64,000 nt of DNA from Evansella sp. LMS18 (GCF_024362785.1 NZ_CP093301.1:4340001-4404000), one strand, 5' to 3'. Shown: positions 54,382-63,482, counted from the first letter of the stretch. Numbers and translations are program-made. Notes: generated by a model not told the origin, from the sequence alone.

Positions 54382-54576
54382 ATGAATAAATTGGTTAAGG
54401 GGTGGGGGAAATTGCTGCTGGCATTTTTAATTAGCTTGATACTAGTCGGAATGGTCGGTGGATACTTTTTAGCTTTTTTAGGCCCACATGGCATTATTGC
54501 AGGTTTGCTGAGTGGTATTTTAGTTGTTTTAACATATATTGCGATACAGATTACACCCAGCCAAAGGGGAAAATAA
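54382..54576 (+). CDS. Small membrane protein, unknown
   Basis: The 64-residue product has two predicted membrane helices (about 10-32 and 36-56) separated by 'LGPHG', and a basic C-terminus. ATG 54382 has AGGGAA upstream; TTG 54376 is an alternative. No family is recognised. Confidence 0.6.
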   Translation: MNKLVKGWGKLLLAFLISLILVGMVGGYFLAFLGPHGIIAGLLSGILVVLTYIAIQITPSQRGK

Positions 54577-54758
54577 TCAAAAAAGAAAGTCATATTAATT
54601 GAAACACCGTTAATTTATCTTAAAAATTTGTGAAAACATGGTAATATTAAGAGAAGGTTGTCGCTAATTCAGTGAAAAACTGTTTTTGGTTCTTTAAATC
54701 ATCCATAATTGGCGAAAATATATTTATAGCTTAGTAAGGTAATAGGGGGATCAGAGAG

Positions 54759-55304
54759 ATGTTTAAGTTCATTTTTTATGTAGTCATTTTTTTCCTTATT
54801 GGTTATAATTACGGCCACATTACAAGAGGTACTGTATTTGATAATTTCTTCGTCATGCTGTTTAGCCTGTTTGTCCTCATTTTTCTCATTGAATGGATTT
54901 TCAGCTTGTTCCGTTCCAGGAAAAATGCAAATGGGCAAGAGGAAGAGGCATCCATAAGTGCATTTGAAGGAGAATTACAGGCGCTCCAGGCTGAGTTCGG
55001 AAAAACCTGGGATCTGAAATACAATAACCACGAACTAACCATTGTTAATAAGTATAATCAGGAAGAATTGTATATTAATGGGAAACTCATTTGTGAGAAA
55101 ACCAGAAGCAGCTGGTATTCCTGGTTAGTAACTTCACAAACACTAAAAGGAAAGCTTGAAGAAGGAGATCAGTCCAGAATTGTAAAAGTTAAGCTGGGCG
55201 GTATTATGAGTCTTAATTGTAAAGTATATGTAGATAAAGAATTAATTTTTCAGGAAAAAATAAAGTATAATGTTCTTACCGGAAAGGTAAAAGAGAAGGA
55301 TTAG
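54759..55304 (+). CDS. Membrane-anchored protein of unknown function
   Basis: The 181-residue product has two N-terminal membrane helices (about 2-20 and 28-50). A polar linker rich in Glu follows, then a beta-rich C-terminal domain (about 85-180; 'WDLKYNNHELTIVNKYNQEELYINGKLI', 'VKLGGIMSLNCKVYVDKELIFQEKI'). Two similar strand pairs suggest an internal repeat. No family is recognised. TAGGGGGATC precedes ATG. Confidence 0.75.
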   Translation: MFKFIFYVVIFFLIGYNYGHITRGTVFDNFFVMLFSLFVLIFLIEWIFSLFRSRKNANGQEEEASISAFEGELQALQAEFGKTWDLKYNNHELTIVNKYNQEELYINGKLICEKTRSSWYSWLVTSQTLKGKLEEGDQSRIVKVKLGGIMSLNCKVYVDKELIFQEKIKYNVLTGKVKEKD

Positions 55305-55368
55305 AGCATTTTCCATTGTATTTAAGGGTTGTCCAGATGATAAAAAGGCTTCCGTTATCTGGTGGAGA

Positions 55369-55400
55369 ACAGACGTATGAATTTGCATACGTCTTTTTTC
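55369..55400 (+). terminator. Terminator
   Basis: AGACGTATG-AATTTG-CATACGTCT followed by TTTTTTC. Confidence 0.9.
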
Positions 55401-55439
55401 TATTTAATCAATTTTTTGCTGTCAGGCTGAGCAATTGAA

Positions 55440-55645
55440 TTAATAAATAGACGGAAAGATTCCGCTTAATTCGTAATTTTAATTAAATAACGCTAAAATA
55501 GGCGGAGAGATTCCGTCTATTAACTCAAAAAAGACGAAAATGGGCGGTTTTTCTTTGCTTAACCGGAAAAAGTCCCCTTATATTTACCCGAAACGACCTC
55601 CAAACTGCAAATAAACGGAATATCTCCGGTTATTCAGTTTCAATA
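55440..55645. repeat. ~205-bp structured dispersed repeat, copy 3
   Basis: Collinear with 5381 and 8409. The central stem has a C-to-T change (TCCGTCTAT) that keeps pairing as G-U. It fills the gap before the SdpI-like gene. Confidence 0.8.
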
Positions 55646-55657
55646 CCGGAAACCTTA

Positions 55658-55987
55658 TTATAGTTTTCTGGAATACAGATAACTTTCGAAAGCAGGAATC
55701 AAAACAATTAATGGAGCGAATGAAAGTATGGCCAGCGCCTCTTCACTGAGTGGAGGAAGAAAAAGCAAAACGAGGCCTATTCCAACAAGAGGAATACTCC
55801 AGAACATCATCCTTTTTGCGCCGTATTTATTGATTTTATACCAGTTTTCTTCAGATTTAAAAGATTTTGGGAACCGCACACCGTATAGGTAGTTCATTTC
55901 AACCTTTTCTTTGTAGAGGGGAATCGCCAGGCCGATGAATAAAAGTCCGCAAAACAGATTAATAAGGGCGATAACTATGTTTCCCAT
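55658..55987 (-). CDS. SdpI/YfhL family membrane protein
   Basis: The 109-residue product has three membrane helices and the SdpI-family block 'NYLYGVRFPKSFKSEENWYKINKYGAK'. B. subtilis SdpI gives immunity to the SdpC cannibalism toxin and sequesters SdpR; here no sdpR or toxin gene is adjacent, so that role is not established. GAGGTG precedes ATG. Confidence 0.82.
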   Translation of the reverse strand: MGNIVIALINLFCGLLFIGLAIPLYKEKVEMNYLYGVRFPKSFKSEENWYKINKYGAKRMMFWSIPLVGIGLVLLFLPPLSEEALAILSFAPLIVLIPAFESYLYSRKL

Positions 55988-56075
55988 TTTTTCACCTCAG
56001 ATCGAAAATAATTATTCATAATAAATATACGAAGTTTATGCATAAATGGTTTCATAATCACTGAAGTGGCCGAAA

Positions 56076-56106
56076 AAAGAACCAAAGATCATTGTCTCTG
56101 GTTCCT
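56076..56106 (-). terminator. Terminator of minus-strand gene at 56145
   Basis: GAACCA pairs with TGGTTC; on the minus strand it is followed by TTTTTTCGG. Confidence 0.7.
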
Positions 56107-56144
56107 TTCGTCCCGGGTATGAGCAGGAAAACACTATTACTGAT

Positions 56145-56510
56145 TTATCGATCACAAGTAACGACGACGAATTCTCCTGGACTTAGTGTTCGTGTTTGTG
56201 CAGGAGTGCCTCCTGTAACTCTGCTGCAGAAGATATCGAGCGTAGACAATCCGCATCGTATTCTTGCAAACTGGTTTCTGCTGAGATCCACATCTCTTAA
56301 TCTCCTTGTTGGAGCCCCAAAGATAGGCAGACAGAAGACAACTGCGATTTCACCTGGTGCCAGAGTAACCTGGTTGTCCGTCGTTGTCCGTACTCTTCCA
56401 TCACTGCCAACGATAGTTACAAGATGTCCGCCGCGGAGGCGTCCAGCGATATTCTCAAGTAAGTCCTGATGCAGCAACTCCCTTAAACGTCCTCTTAAAT
56501 TATCTGACAA
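56145..56510 (-). CDS. Conserved-looking hypothetical protein
   Basis: From TTG 56510 (GGAAGG 8 nt upstream) the product is 121 residues. After a helical start ('LRGRLRELLHQDLLENIAGRLRGG') there are beta-like stretches ('HLVTIVGSDGRVRTTTDNQVTLAPGEIAVVFCLPIFG', 'LSPGEFVVVTCDR'). The doubled 'L.PGE.VVV.C' motif suggests two related halves. No membrane helix or known family is seen. The terminator on the same strand supports it over the overlapping plus-strand frame. Confidence 0.65.
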   Translation of the reverse strand: MSDNLRGRLRELLHQDLLENIAGRLRGGHLVTIVGSDGRVRTTTDNQVTLAPGEIAVVFCLPIFGAPTRRLRDVDLSRNQFARIRCGLSTLDIFCSRVTGGTPAQTRTLSPGEFVVVTCDR

Positions 56511-56724
56511 GATTTTCACCTTCCTTTCCTCACTTTGCTTGTATTATATGCTTCTGCAAAGCTTACGAAAGGGCATGTACCACTGCCTGATAAAATATCA
56601 ACCATTGTCTTTGATTAAAGGGAAAGAATATTTCTATCAGGCTGAGCTTATAACTTATACTTTTTGTCCTGTTTGTAAATAATTTTAAGAGGTATTATAC
56701 ATCAAGGAGGAAAAGGAGTATTAA

Positions 56725-57345
56725 ATGGAGTCATTCACCGCAATAAAAATGATAATGATACTCAAAATAAGTTCTGTTGCTCCAGAGTGGAATGAAATCA
56801 TCGATTTACGCAGAGATGCGAGGGATAAGGAACTGGAATACTGGCTTTCTGAATCGTTATTTACATTTAACTGGTGGTTTCTACTCGTAACAACTATCCT
56901 TTTTTTTGCCATATGGGTTTATCTCCTGGATAAAAAAAGAATTCTGGAAATATCAGCGTTTGGGCTGCTTATTGGAACGATTGCCTATATTCTCGACACT
57001 ATTGGCAGCAACATGGTGTTTTGGTCATATCCAGACAGTGTTTTTCCGATAATCTCGCCAATTCTTGAAATCCATAAATTTCACTTGCCAATTATTTACA
57101 TGATTGTTTATCAATATTTCCAGCCGTGGAAACAATATTTAACAGCTTTAACAATCAGCGCCGCAGTGTTTGCTTTTATTCTTGAACCAATCACAGTGTG
57201 GCTTGGGATCTATGTGATTTACCAATGGAAATATATTTACTCTTTTCCAATCTATATTTTGATAGGCATTATCATTAAATGGATTTTCATTAAGGTAAAA
57301 CATATCGAAAAGAGTTATCAAAATAAAGCGGGAAGACTTGATTAA
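56725..57345 (+). CDS. CBO0543-like membrane protein
   Basis: The 206-residue product has five or six membrane helices with a polar N-terminal stretch. Motifs 'LIGTIAYILDTIGSNMVFWSYPDSVFPIISP', 'IYMIVYQYFQPWKQYL' and 'EPITVWLGIYVIYQWKYIYSFPIYI' match the CBO0543 family of clostridial and bacillar membrane proteins. Function unknown. AAGGAGGAAAAGGAG precedes ATG. Confidence 0.78.
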   Translation: MESFTAIKMIMILKISSVAPEWNEIIDLRRDARDKELEYWLSESLFTFNWWFLLVTTILFFAIWVYLLDKKRILEISAFGLLIGTIAYILDTIGSNMVFWSYPDSVFPIISPILEIHKFHLPIIYMIVYQYFQPWKQYLTALTISAAVFAFILEPITVWLGIYVIYQWKYIYSFPIYILIGIIIKWIFIKVKHIEKSYQNKAGRLD

Positions 57346-57349
57346 CGGG

Positions 57350-57385
57350 ACAGATCAGCAATCATGCATGCGGATCTGTTCTTAT
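57350..57385 (+). terminator. Terminator after CBO0543-like gene
   Basis: ACAGATC pairs with GATCTGT, followed by TCTTATTTTG. Confidence 0.65.
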
Positions 57386-57435
57386 TTTGTTCTAGGGAGG
57401 GCGGGAAGGGAAGTTAGCTGCCCGATCACAGTCCA

Positions 57436-57616
57436 ACCTGCGAAACAAGCAGGTGAATCAGCCGTAAACGGCCGTCCAACCGGCGAAAATAACGAACCAA
57501 CCTGCGATAACCGCTATCCAACCTGCGAAACAAGCGTCTTATTCTCGAAAATGCCTATCTCATTTTCGAAATCTGCCTTCCTATTCTCGAAAACGACTAC
57601 CCCATTCTCGAAAATC
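57436..57616. repeat. Phased 21-bp repeat array, array 4 (9 units)
   Basis: CG cores at 57441, 463, 484, 505, 526, 546, 567, 588 and 609; spacings 22-21-21-21-20-21-21-21. The first units read ACCTGCGAAA, the last four ATTCTCGAAA or ATTTTCGAAA. Confidence 0.85.
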
Positions 57617-57678
57617 TCCTCCCCGCTACCAAGACAACACTCCTCAAATAAATCATCATAAAATGTTCAAACAATTCA

Positions 57679-57729
57679 TTGACCAGACTAGTCAAAAACT
57701 GATATATTTGAATTGACCAATGCAGTCAA
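57679..57729 (+). promoter_or_regulatory. Promoter and two palindromic operators of tetR-ABC operon
   Basis: TTGACCAGACTAGTCAA (57679) and TTGACCAATGCAGTCAA (57713) share TTGAC-N7-GTCAA, 34 bp apart. The first contains the -35 box TTGACC, with TATATT 18 bp on (57703-57708); the second lies just past the -10. This is a typical TetR autorepression layout. Confidence 0.8.
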
Positions 57730-57779
57730 TCGAGTTTTTGACGGACTAATTTCAGCCATTTTGACTAGCAGGGAAAGGA

Positions 57780-58415
57780 GTGATACCTATTTACTCTAAA
57801 TTCGAAAGTCTGGATCAGGAGAAACAGGAACGTATTATAAATGCCGCGATCAAGGAATTTGTGAAAACTGGTTATGACAAGGCATCGACCAATGAAATAG
57901 TGAAAGAGGCAGGCATATCGAAGGGATCCTTGTTCCATTATTTCAATAACAAGAAGGATCTGTATTTGTACATTCTGGATCACACGTTGAAGGTTATTGA
58001 AGATAACATCTATACGGAAATTAATTTTAGTGAAACAGATATTTTTAAGAGGATTGGCCAGATAGGGAGGACGAAGCTCGAGGTAATGACTACGTATCCC
58101 CAGATCTTTGATTTCCTGAAGTCAGCTGCTGCAGATGACTCGCCTGAAGTGAAGCCTGATTTTGAGGAAAAACAGAAGAAGGTACTCGCACAAGGTTTTG
58201 AAAAAATATATGAAAATATCGACTGGTCAAAATTCCGGGAAGGCATTGATATTGAAAAGGCCGTAAACATTATTAACTGGACGATGTTGGGTTACGCAGA
58301 AAAGGAAAAAGAGAAGCTTATATCATACAGCGAAGCAGGTGTGGGACAACTGGAGCAGTGGGACAGCTACGCCGAAATCCTGAAAAGCTGCTTTTATAAA
58401 AAAGAGGGGGAATAA
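57780..58415 (+). CDS. TetR/AcrR family regulator
   Basis: The product (211 residues from GTG 57780) has a TetR HTH: 'KQERIINAAIKEFVKTGYDKASTNEIVKEAGISKGSLFHYFNNKKDLYLYIL'. A C-terminal ligand domain of about 150 residues follows. It heads an operon with the ABC transporter genes and probably represses it through the two palindromes upstream. AAAGGAG overlaps the GTG, so the start is doubtful; an ATT at 57789 has ideal spacing (8 nt). Confidence 0.88.
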   Translation: MIPIYSKFESLDQEKQERIINAAIKEFVKTGYDKASTNEIVKEAGISKGSLFHYFNNKKDLYLYILDHTLKVIEDNIYTEINFSETDIFKRIGQIGRTKLEVMTTYPQIFDFLKSAAADDSPEVKPDFEEKQKKVLAQGFEKIYENIDWSKFREGIDIEKAVNIINWTMLGYAEKEKEKLISYSEAGVGQLEQWDSYAEILKSCFYKKEGE

Positions 58416-58418
58416 CCG

Positions 58419-59336
58419 GTGAGCATGTTAAAGGTCACTAACTTAACGAAGAAATTTGGGGATTTTAAAGCATTAGATGAAGTTAATCTGGAAGTAAATG
58501 AAGGAGAAATTATGGGCTTTATCGGACCTAACGGCGCTGGTAAGTCCACGACTCTGAAAGTGCTTCTTGGTATATTGAAAGCGTCTGACGGAGAAGTGAA
58601 AATTTTCGGCAAAGATGCGTGGGACGATGCAGTGGAAATCCATAAGCGGGTTGCCTACGTCCCAGGTGATGTAAACCTCTGGCCTAATTTAACAGGTGGA
58701 GAAGTCATTGATCTGTTCGTAAAGCTCCGGGGGACGAATCATCAAAGCAGAAGAGATGAACTGATTGAAAAATTCAGCCTGGACCCTAAAAAGAAATGCC
58801 GTACCTACTCGAAAGGAAACCGGCAGAAGGTTGCCCTGATTGCAGCTTTCTCATCTGACGCAGATTTATATATTCTCGATGAGCCAACGTCAGGACTGGA
58901 TCCCCTCATGGAAAATATTTTTCAGGAGTGTGTCAAGGACCTGAAGAAGCAGGGGAAAAGCGTGCTTTTATCGAGCCATATTCTTTCAGAGGTAGAGAAA
59001 TTATGCGATAAAGTGGCGATTATCCGAAAAGGCTCCATTATCGAAACAGGGACACTTACTGAACTCCGTCACTTAACCCGAACACAGCTTCTCATCGAAA
59101 CAAAGAAATCGGTGAAAAACCTGGCGGAACTGAAGGGTGTCCATGATGTGGAAGTGAAGGAACAAGGGCTCTCTTTCCAGGTGGACACCGAGGAGCTTGA
59201 TAATGTGCTCAGGCATGTCAGCCAGTTTGGTGTTTTAAAGCTGGAGAGTGCTCCGCCAACGTTAGAGGATTTGTTTATGCGCCATTATGAGAGCGGGGAA
59301 AACGAAGCGACTCCAGGAGCTGGAGGTGGAAACTGA
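58419..59336 (+). CDS. ABC exporter ATP-binding protein
   Basis: The 305-residue ATPase has Walker A GPNGAGKST (about 38), a signature loop 'YSKGNRQKVALIAAF' (SKGN in place of SGGQ, as in YhaQ/CcmA-like exporters), Walker B 'LYILDEPTSGLD' and 'SSHILSEVEKLCD'. A C-terminal domain of about 90 residues follows. GTG 58419 has AGGGGG 8 nt upstream. It lies 3 bp after the tetR stop and its end overlaps the permease start. Confidence 0.92.
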   Translation: MSMLKVTNLTKKFGDFKALDEVNLEVNEGEIMGFIGPNGAGKSTTLKVLLGILKASDGEVKIFGKDAWDDAVEIHKRVAYVPGDVNLWPNLTGGEVIDLFVKLRGTNHQSRRDELIEKFSLDPKKKCRTYSKGNRQKVALIAAFSSDADLYILDEPTSGLDPLMENIFQECVKDLKKQGKSVLLSSHILSEVEKLCDKVAIIRKGSIIETGTLTELRHLTRTQLLIETKKSVKNLAELKGVHDVEVKEQGLSFQVDTEELDNVLRHVSQFGVLKLESAPPTLEDLFMRHYESGENEATPGAGGGN

Positions 59337-60937
59337 TGGCTCTGAAGCATCTGGCGAAAACAGGGAAGCTTTCCCGGTTCATCCTTCGTTTAGACAAAAT
59401 TAAAATTTCCCTCTGGCTCATCGGGATTACTTTTTTTACATTAATCGTTCCGGCTGCTTTTGAGGGGTTGTACGAAAACCAGCAGGAAAGAGACGCAATG
59501 GCAGAAACGATGGCTAACCCGGCGATGACCGCTATGGTAGGTCCCGGGAATTTGGAAAATTACACGACAGGGGCGATGACTACCCACCAAATGCTGTTAA
59601 TGACAGCTCTTGTTGCAGGTTTAATGAGTATTTTACTTGTGAGCCGCCATACGAGGGGGGACGAGGAAGACGGGCGTGTTGAACTGATTCGCTCCTTGCC
59701 AGCTGGGCGTCTTTCCTATTTGAATGCGGCTTTAGTTGTCATAACTGGAACAAGTGTAGTTTTAGCTTTGATTAACGGTATTGGGCTTTATGCTCTCGGT
59801 ATTGATACGATGGATCTCGAGGGATCGTTACTGTATGGCGCCGGGTTGGGAGGCACCGCTTTAGTTTTCGCAGGAGTAGCAGCAGTTTTTGCCCAGCTTT
59901 CCGAAAGTTCCCGGGGCACAATCGGATTGTCCATTGGGGTGCTCCTTTTATCTTACTTGTTCCGCGCGGTTACAGATATCAGCAATGAATCCCTTTCCTG
60001 GCTGTCTCCCTTAGGCTGGGTGACAAAAACAGAGGCGTATACGAACAACAACTGGGGACCGATTTTCCTAATGGTTGCTGTTGCAGCTATCTTGTATATC
60101 CTTGCAAATTACCTTCAATCCATTCGTGATCTCGAAAGCGGCTTTTTACCATCAAAACCAGGCCGGAGTACTGCTTCCTCATTTTTGCAGGGCCCGCTCG
60201 GTTTAGCGTGGAGGCTGCAGAGAACGGGAGCTATCTTCTGGGCAATGGGTATGTTCGTATTGGGTGCGTCATATGGTTCGGTGATGGGGGATATGGAGTC
60301 GTTCTTCGAAGGGAACGAAATGCTCCAGCAGATGCTCCAGCCAGAAGACGGGCTCACATTAACGGAGCAGTTCATCCCTATGCTTTTGGTCGTTATGTCA
60401 ATTATGGCAACTGTTCCGCCGGTTATCGCTATGAATAAATTACGGGGGGAAGAGAAGAAGGAGAGGCTCGATCACTTGCTGGGTCGGGCGGTTTCACGTA
60501 CTCAGCTCATGGGAGGATACCTGTTTCTTGCAGTCCTGAATGCCTTTGTCATGATTTCCCTTACAGCTATTGGCCTGTGGGCTGCTGCAGACGCAGTCAT
60601 GGAGGAGGGTCTCAGCTTCAGTATGATTTACGGGGCAGCCATGGCTTATTTACCGGCAACGCTTGTCATGGTTGGTTTGGCGGCATTCCTGACGGGAGTT
60701 CTCCCAAAGTTTCCCTCTTTTGTCTGGGCTTACGTACTTTATTCATTCTTTGTTGTATATTTAGGAAGCTTACTGCAGTTTCCGGAATGGTTAGGGAAGC
60801 TTTCTCCATTTGGCCATGTGGCCCAGGTGCCGGTGGAAGAAGCAGCATTTCTTCCTCTGTTCCTGTTAAGTATTATTGCCGCAGTGCTAATGGTCGCGGG
60901 CTTAACCGGCTTCAGAAAACGAGATATTCTAGCTTAA
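59336..60937 (+). CDS. ABC exporter permease (two-module, polyketide/antibiotic type)
   Basis: The 533-residue product has two six-helix halves (about 20-265 and 300-533), each with a large first loop. Each half resembles a single ABC-2 permease. This matches the 'exporter of polyketide antibiotics' permeases such as TnrB3-like proteins. 'RHTRGDEEDGRVELIRSLPAGRL' and 'NKLRGEEKKERLDHLLGRAVSRTQL' are the matching cytoplasmic loops that contact the ATPase. It forms a drug exporter with the gene upstream. Confidence 0.88.
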   Translation: MALKHLAKTGKLSRFILRLDKIKISLWLIGITFFTLIVPAAFEGLYENQQERDAMAETMANPAMTAMVGPGNLENYTTGAMTTHQMLLMTALVAGLMSILLVSRHTRGDEEDGRVELIRSLPAGRLSYLNAALVVITGTSVVLALINGIGLYALGIDTMDLEGSLLYGAGLGGTALVFAGVAAVFAQLSESSRGTIGLSIGVLLLSYLFRAVTDISNESLSWLSPLGWVTKTEAYTNNNWGPIFLMVAVAAILYILANYLQSIRDLESGFLPSKPGRSTASSFLQGPLGLAWRLQRTGAIFWAMGMFVLGASYGSVMGDMESFFEGNEMLQQMLQPEDGLTLTEQFIPMLLVVMSIMATVPPVIAMNKLRGEEKKERLDHLLGRAVSRTQLMGGYLFLAVLNAFVMISLTAIGLWAAADAVMEEGLSFSMIYGAAMAYLPATLVMVGLAAFLTGVLPKFPSFVWAYVLYSFFVVYLGSLLQFPEWLGKLSPFGHVAQVPVEEAAFLPLFLLSIIAAVLMVAGLTGFRKRDILA

Positions 60938-60942
60938 TGAGA

Positions 60943-60982
60943 AAAGGCCTCTGGTATAATTTTTGGAACCAGGGGTCTTCTT
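60943..60982 (+). terminator. Terminator of tetR-ABC operon
   Basis: Imperfect stem CCTCTGG / CCAGGGG with flanking pairs, followed by TCTTCTTTAT. Confidence 0.6.
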
Positions 60983-60989
60983 TATACTA

Positions 60990-61169
60990 TTATTCTCCAC
61001 CACCGCCACCTGGCCTGTGGTCTCCCATCATATAATTTGAGCTGTCCCCTGGTTTTGCCTCGGGATGTGTCATCTTATTCGGAATGTTATTATTTCTTTT
61101 CCTCCTCCAGTCAATCAAGATTGCAAATGCAATAATAAGGAAAACTAAAAGAGCAAAAAACCAAATCAT
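60990..61169 (-). CDS. Small single-pass membrane protein
   Basis: The 59-residue product starts MIWFFALLVFLIIAFAIL, one membrane helix, then 'DWRRKRNNN' as a cytoplasmic anchor. A polar tail follows and ends in GGGGGE. ATG follows AAGGAG at 9 nt. No family is recognised. It lies alone between the ABC operon and the esterase gene, on the opposite strand. Confidence 0.65.
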   Translation of the reverse strand: MIWFFALLVFLIIAFAILIDWRRKRNNNIPNKMTHPEAKPGDSSNYMMGDHRPGGGGGE

Positions 61170-61438
61170 TTGCTATCACTCCTTTGCACGTTTGGCTAAC
61201 CTTGATTATTTCAAGTGTAACACGTGTTTCTATAATTGATTTAAATTTCCATCGACAAAAGTTTTCCCCCAATAATCACCTTTAACATTGAGTAATTCAG
61301 ACCCACTGGAAGAAAAAAGAATTACCTTTTAAAATAGAAATTGTAAGCTTTTATCTGTTTTACAAATGTTTAACAGTGTATATTGTTGAGTAATAGGGAA
61401 GTAAATGCCGCTTGAAACAGCAGGAGGGGGAATAAAGT

Positions 61439-62365
61439 GTGAGCGTACATTTCTACAGAAAAAAGCGTTCTCTCAATAGCTATATAATAGAAAAATATAT
61501 ACTCCCTTTACGGGGGACGAAAAAGGCGTATTCAACTCCGGAAAATGCACAACAATTCTTAACACAACAGGGTAATGAAAATACTGCACCTTACTTAATA
61601 GAAAAAATAAATTTCTCCTCAGGTATCAGTGAACAGGAATTTGAGGGCATGCAGGTTTTTATATTGAATGACCGTTCATCAGCAAAACAAAAAGTGATTC
61701 TCTATCTGCACGGCGGGGGGTGGACCTGCCAGCCTGAACGTTACCACTGGTTGTTTTTGGATAAACTCGCACAGGAAACAGATGCGAAAATAATCGCTCC
61801 TGTTTACCCTAAAACACCGAATTTTAACTATATGCATACTTATCCTAAGCTCCTCAACATATATGAAGAAATTCTTGAAATGGTTGGGGAACCTGCGCAA
61901 ATAACGCTTATGGGCGATTCGGCAGGGGGGAATATATGCCTTGTTCTGGCTCATCTCTTTAAAGAGCATGACCTGCCCCAGCCGAAAGATATTATATTAC
62001 TGGCTGCATGTGTTGATATGAATTTTGATAATCCCCTGATACCATTGTATGAAGAGAGGGATCCAATGCTCGCTTCCGGTGGGATGGATGTAATAACAAG
62101 TGCATGGGCAGGGGATAAAAAACGGCATGACCCGTTAATGAGCCCTGTATATAGCGAGCTTGAAGGATTGGCAAAAATATCCCATTTTATCGGCACACAT
62201 GATATTTTATATCCTGATGCGGTAAAATTTGATGAGAAGCTGACAAACCAAGGCTTGCCTATCGACACCTTTGTTTTTCCACGAATGAATCATGTATTTG
62301 TAGTCATGCCCATCCCGGAAGCAAAAGCTGCAAGGCGAAAAATCATAGAAATTATTAACAGTTAA
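61439..62365 (+). CDS. Alpha/beta hydrolase, HSL-type lipase/esterase
   Basis: The 308-residue product has the hormone-sensitive lipase group features: oxyanion motif 'YLHGGGWTCQPERYHW', nucleophile 'MGDSAGGNICLVLAH' (Ser about 162), acid in 'FIGTHDILYPDA' and His in 'PRMNHVFVVMP'. These enzymes hydrolyse short-chain esters. GTG 61439 has AGGAGGGGG upstream at a good distance. No signal peptide is visible. Confidence 0.88.
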   Translation: MSVHFYRKKRSLNSYIIEKYILPLRGTKKAYSTPENAQQFLTQQGNENTAPYLIEKINFSSGISEQEFEGMQVFILNDRSSAKQKVILYLHGGGWTCQPERYHWLFLDKLAQETDAKIIAPVYPKTPNFNYMHTYPKLLNIYEEILEMVGEPAQITLMGDSAGGNICLVLAHLFKEHDLPQPKDIILLAACVDMNFDNPLIPLYEERDPMLASGGMDVITSAWAGDKKRHDPLMSPVYSELEGLAKISHFIGTHDILYPDAVKFDEKLTNQGLPIDTFVFPRMNHVFVVMPIPEAKAARRKIIEIINS

Positions 62366-62367
62366 TG

Positions 62368-62398
62368 GCTGTCTGTGTGTGATAACAGACAGCTTTTG
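62368..62398 (+). terminator. Terminator after esterase gene
   Basis: GCTGTCTGT-GTGTGATA-ACAGACAGC followed by TTTTG. Confidence 0.85.
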
Positions 62399-62678
62399 TG
62401 AGTTTCAAAAAGGGGGAGGCTCATTATAGCTCTATATTTCACTGAAATTGGGGCAGCCACACTCAGGATGAAAGTGTAAATAGTAATATGGCTGCTAAGG
62501 AATACTGAAAATAGATAATGGAAAAAACCAAAAGGGCTGACGGTTGACATGGAAGCCCTTTCATACCTTAAAGTAAGAGTAAGTGAGCTTGTGCATAAAA
62601 TGCACAACCTTTATGATGTATATTGGAATCAGCTGAAACAAGCTTGATAAAAAGAACTCCAGGGATGTGACTGAAACG
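62399..62678. other. Intergenic stretch, no gene called
   Basis: It holds no clear gene. A 32-codon frame at 62549-62647 lacks a ribosome site. No strong promoter or repeat was recognised. Confidence 0.5.
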
Positions 62679-63455
62679 ATGGAACAGAAAGTGATATTTT
62701 TTGATATTGACGGGACTCTTCTCAATCATGAAAAAGAGCTGCCTGCATCAACGAAGGAATCGGTTTTTAAGCTGAAGGAAATGGGCCATATTGTCGCTAT
62801 TGCAACAGGGCGCGCTCCTTTTATGTTTGCTGGTTTGCGGGAAGAGCTGGGGATAGATTCCTACGTAAGTTTTAACGGGCAATACGTCGTTTTAAACGGG
62901 GAGGTTGTTTACCGAAATTCGTTAGATAAAGCTTCTCTGTTAAAATTGACGGAAACAGCCATGGAAAATGAACATCCGGTTGTGTATATGGACCATGAGG
63001 ACATGAAGGCGAATGTTCCTGAGCATCCTCATATCGACGAGAGCATCGGAACAATGAAGCTCGATGTCCACCCTACCCATGACCCTGATTACCACGTGGG
63101 CCGTGAATTGTACCAGACACTGTTGTTCTGTGAGGAAAAAGAAGAGCAGAAATACGTGGAGCAATTTAAGGACTTTGACTTCGTACGCTGGCATCCTGTT
63201 TCAACGGATATCCTTCCAAAAGGAGGCTCAAAAGCTATTGGGATTGAAAAAATTGTCTCAAAGCTTGGCTTTGCGAAGGAACAGGTCTATGCATTCGGAG
63301 ACGGCCTTAACGACGTTGAAATGCTGACGGAAGTACATAACAGCATAGCGATGGGCAACGGAGTGGAAGAAGCAAAATCCGCGGCCAGAATTGTTACCCA
63401 ATCCGTGGAAGACGACGGAATATACCACGGTCTGAAAAAAGCAGGGTTGTTGTAA
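62679..63455 (+). CDS. Cof-type HAD-superfamily phosphatase
   Basis: The product (258 residues from ATG 62679) is a HAD phosphatase with a C2B cap. Motif I is 'FFDIDGTLLN', motif II lies in 'AIATGRAP', the motif III Lys in 'PKGGSKAIGIEK' and motif IV is 'YAFGDGLNDVEML'. Relatives dephosphorylate sugar phosphates, FMN or phosphorylated cofactors. GTG 62667 is an alternative start; neither has a strong ribosome site. Confidence 0.88.
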   Translation: MEQKVIFFDIDGTLLNHEKELPASTKESVFKLKEMGHIVAIATGRAPFMFAGLREELGIDSYVSFNGQYVVLNGEVVYRNSLDKASLLKLTETAMENEHPVVYMDHEDMKANVPEHPHIDESIGTMKLDVHPTHDPDYHVGRELYQTLLFCEEKEEQKYVEQFKDFDFVRWHPVSTDILPKGGSKAIGIEKIVSKLGFAKEQVYAFGDGLNDVEMLTEVHNSIAMGNGVEEAKSAARIVTQSVEDDGIYHGLKKAGLL

Positions 63456-63482
63456 TTTCAAAGTGTAAGCACCAGGACCGCG

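Noticed and set aside
56092-56469. 125-codon plus-strand frame
   Set aside because: It overlaps the minus-strand gene, which has a better start signal and its own terminator.
57338-57661. 107-codon plus-strand frame
   Set aside because: It overlaps the terminator and repeat array 4; low complexity, no ribosome site.
62549-62647. 32-codon frame (Spo0E-like at first sight)
   Set aside because: The Spo0E signature SQxLD is absent and there is no ribosome site.
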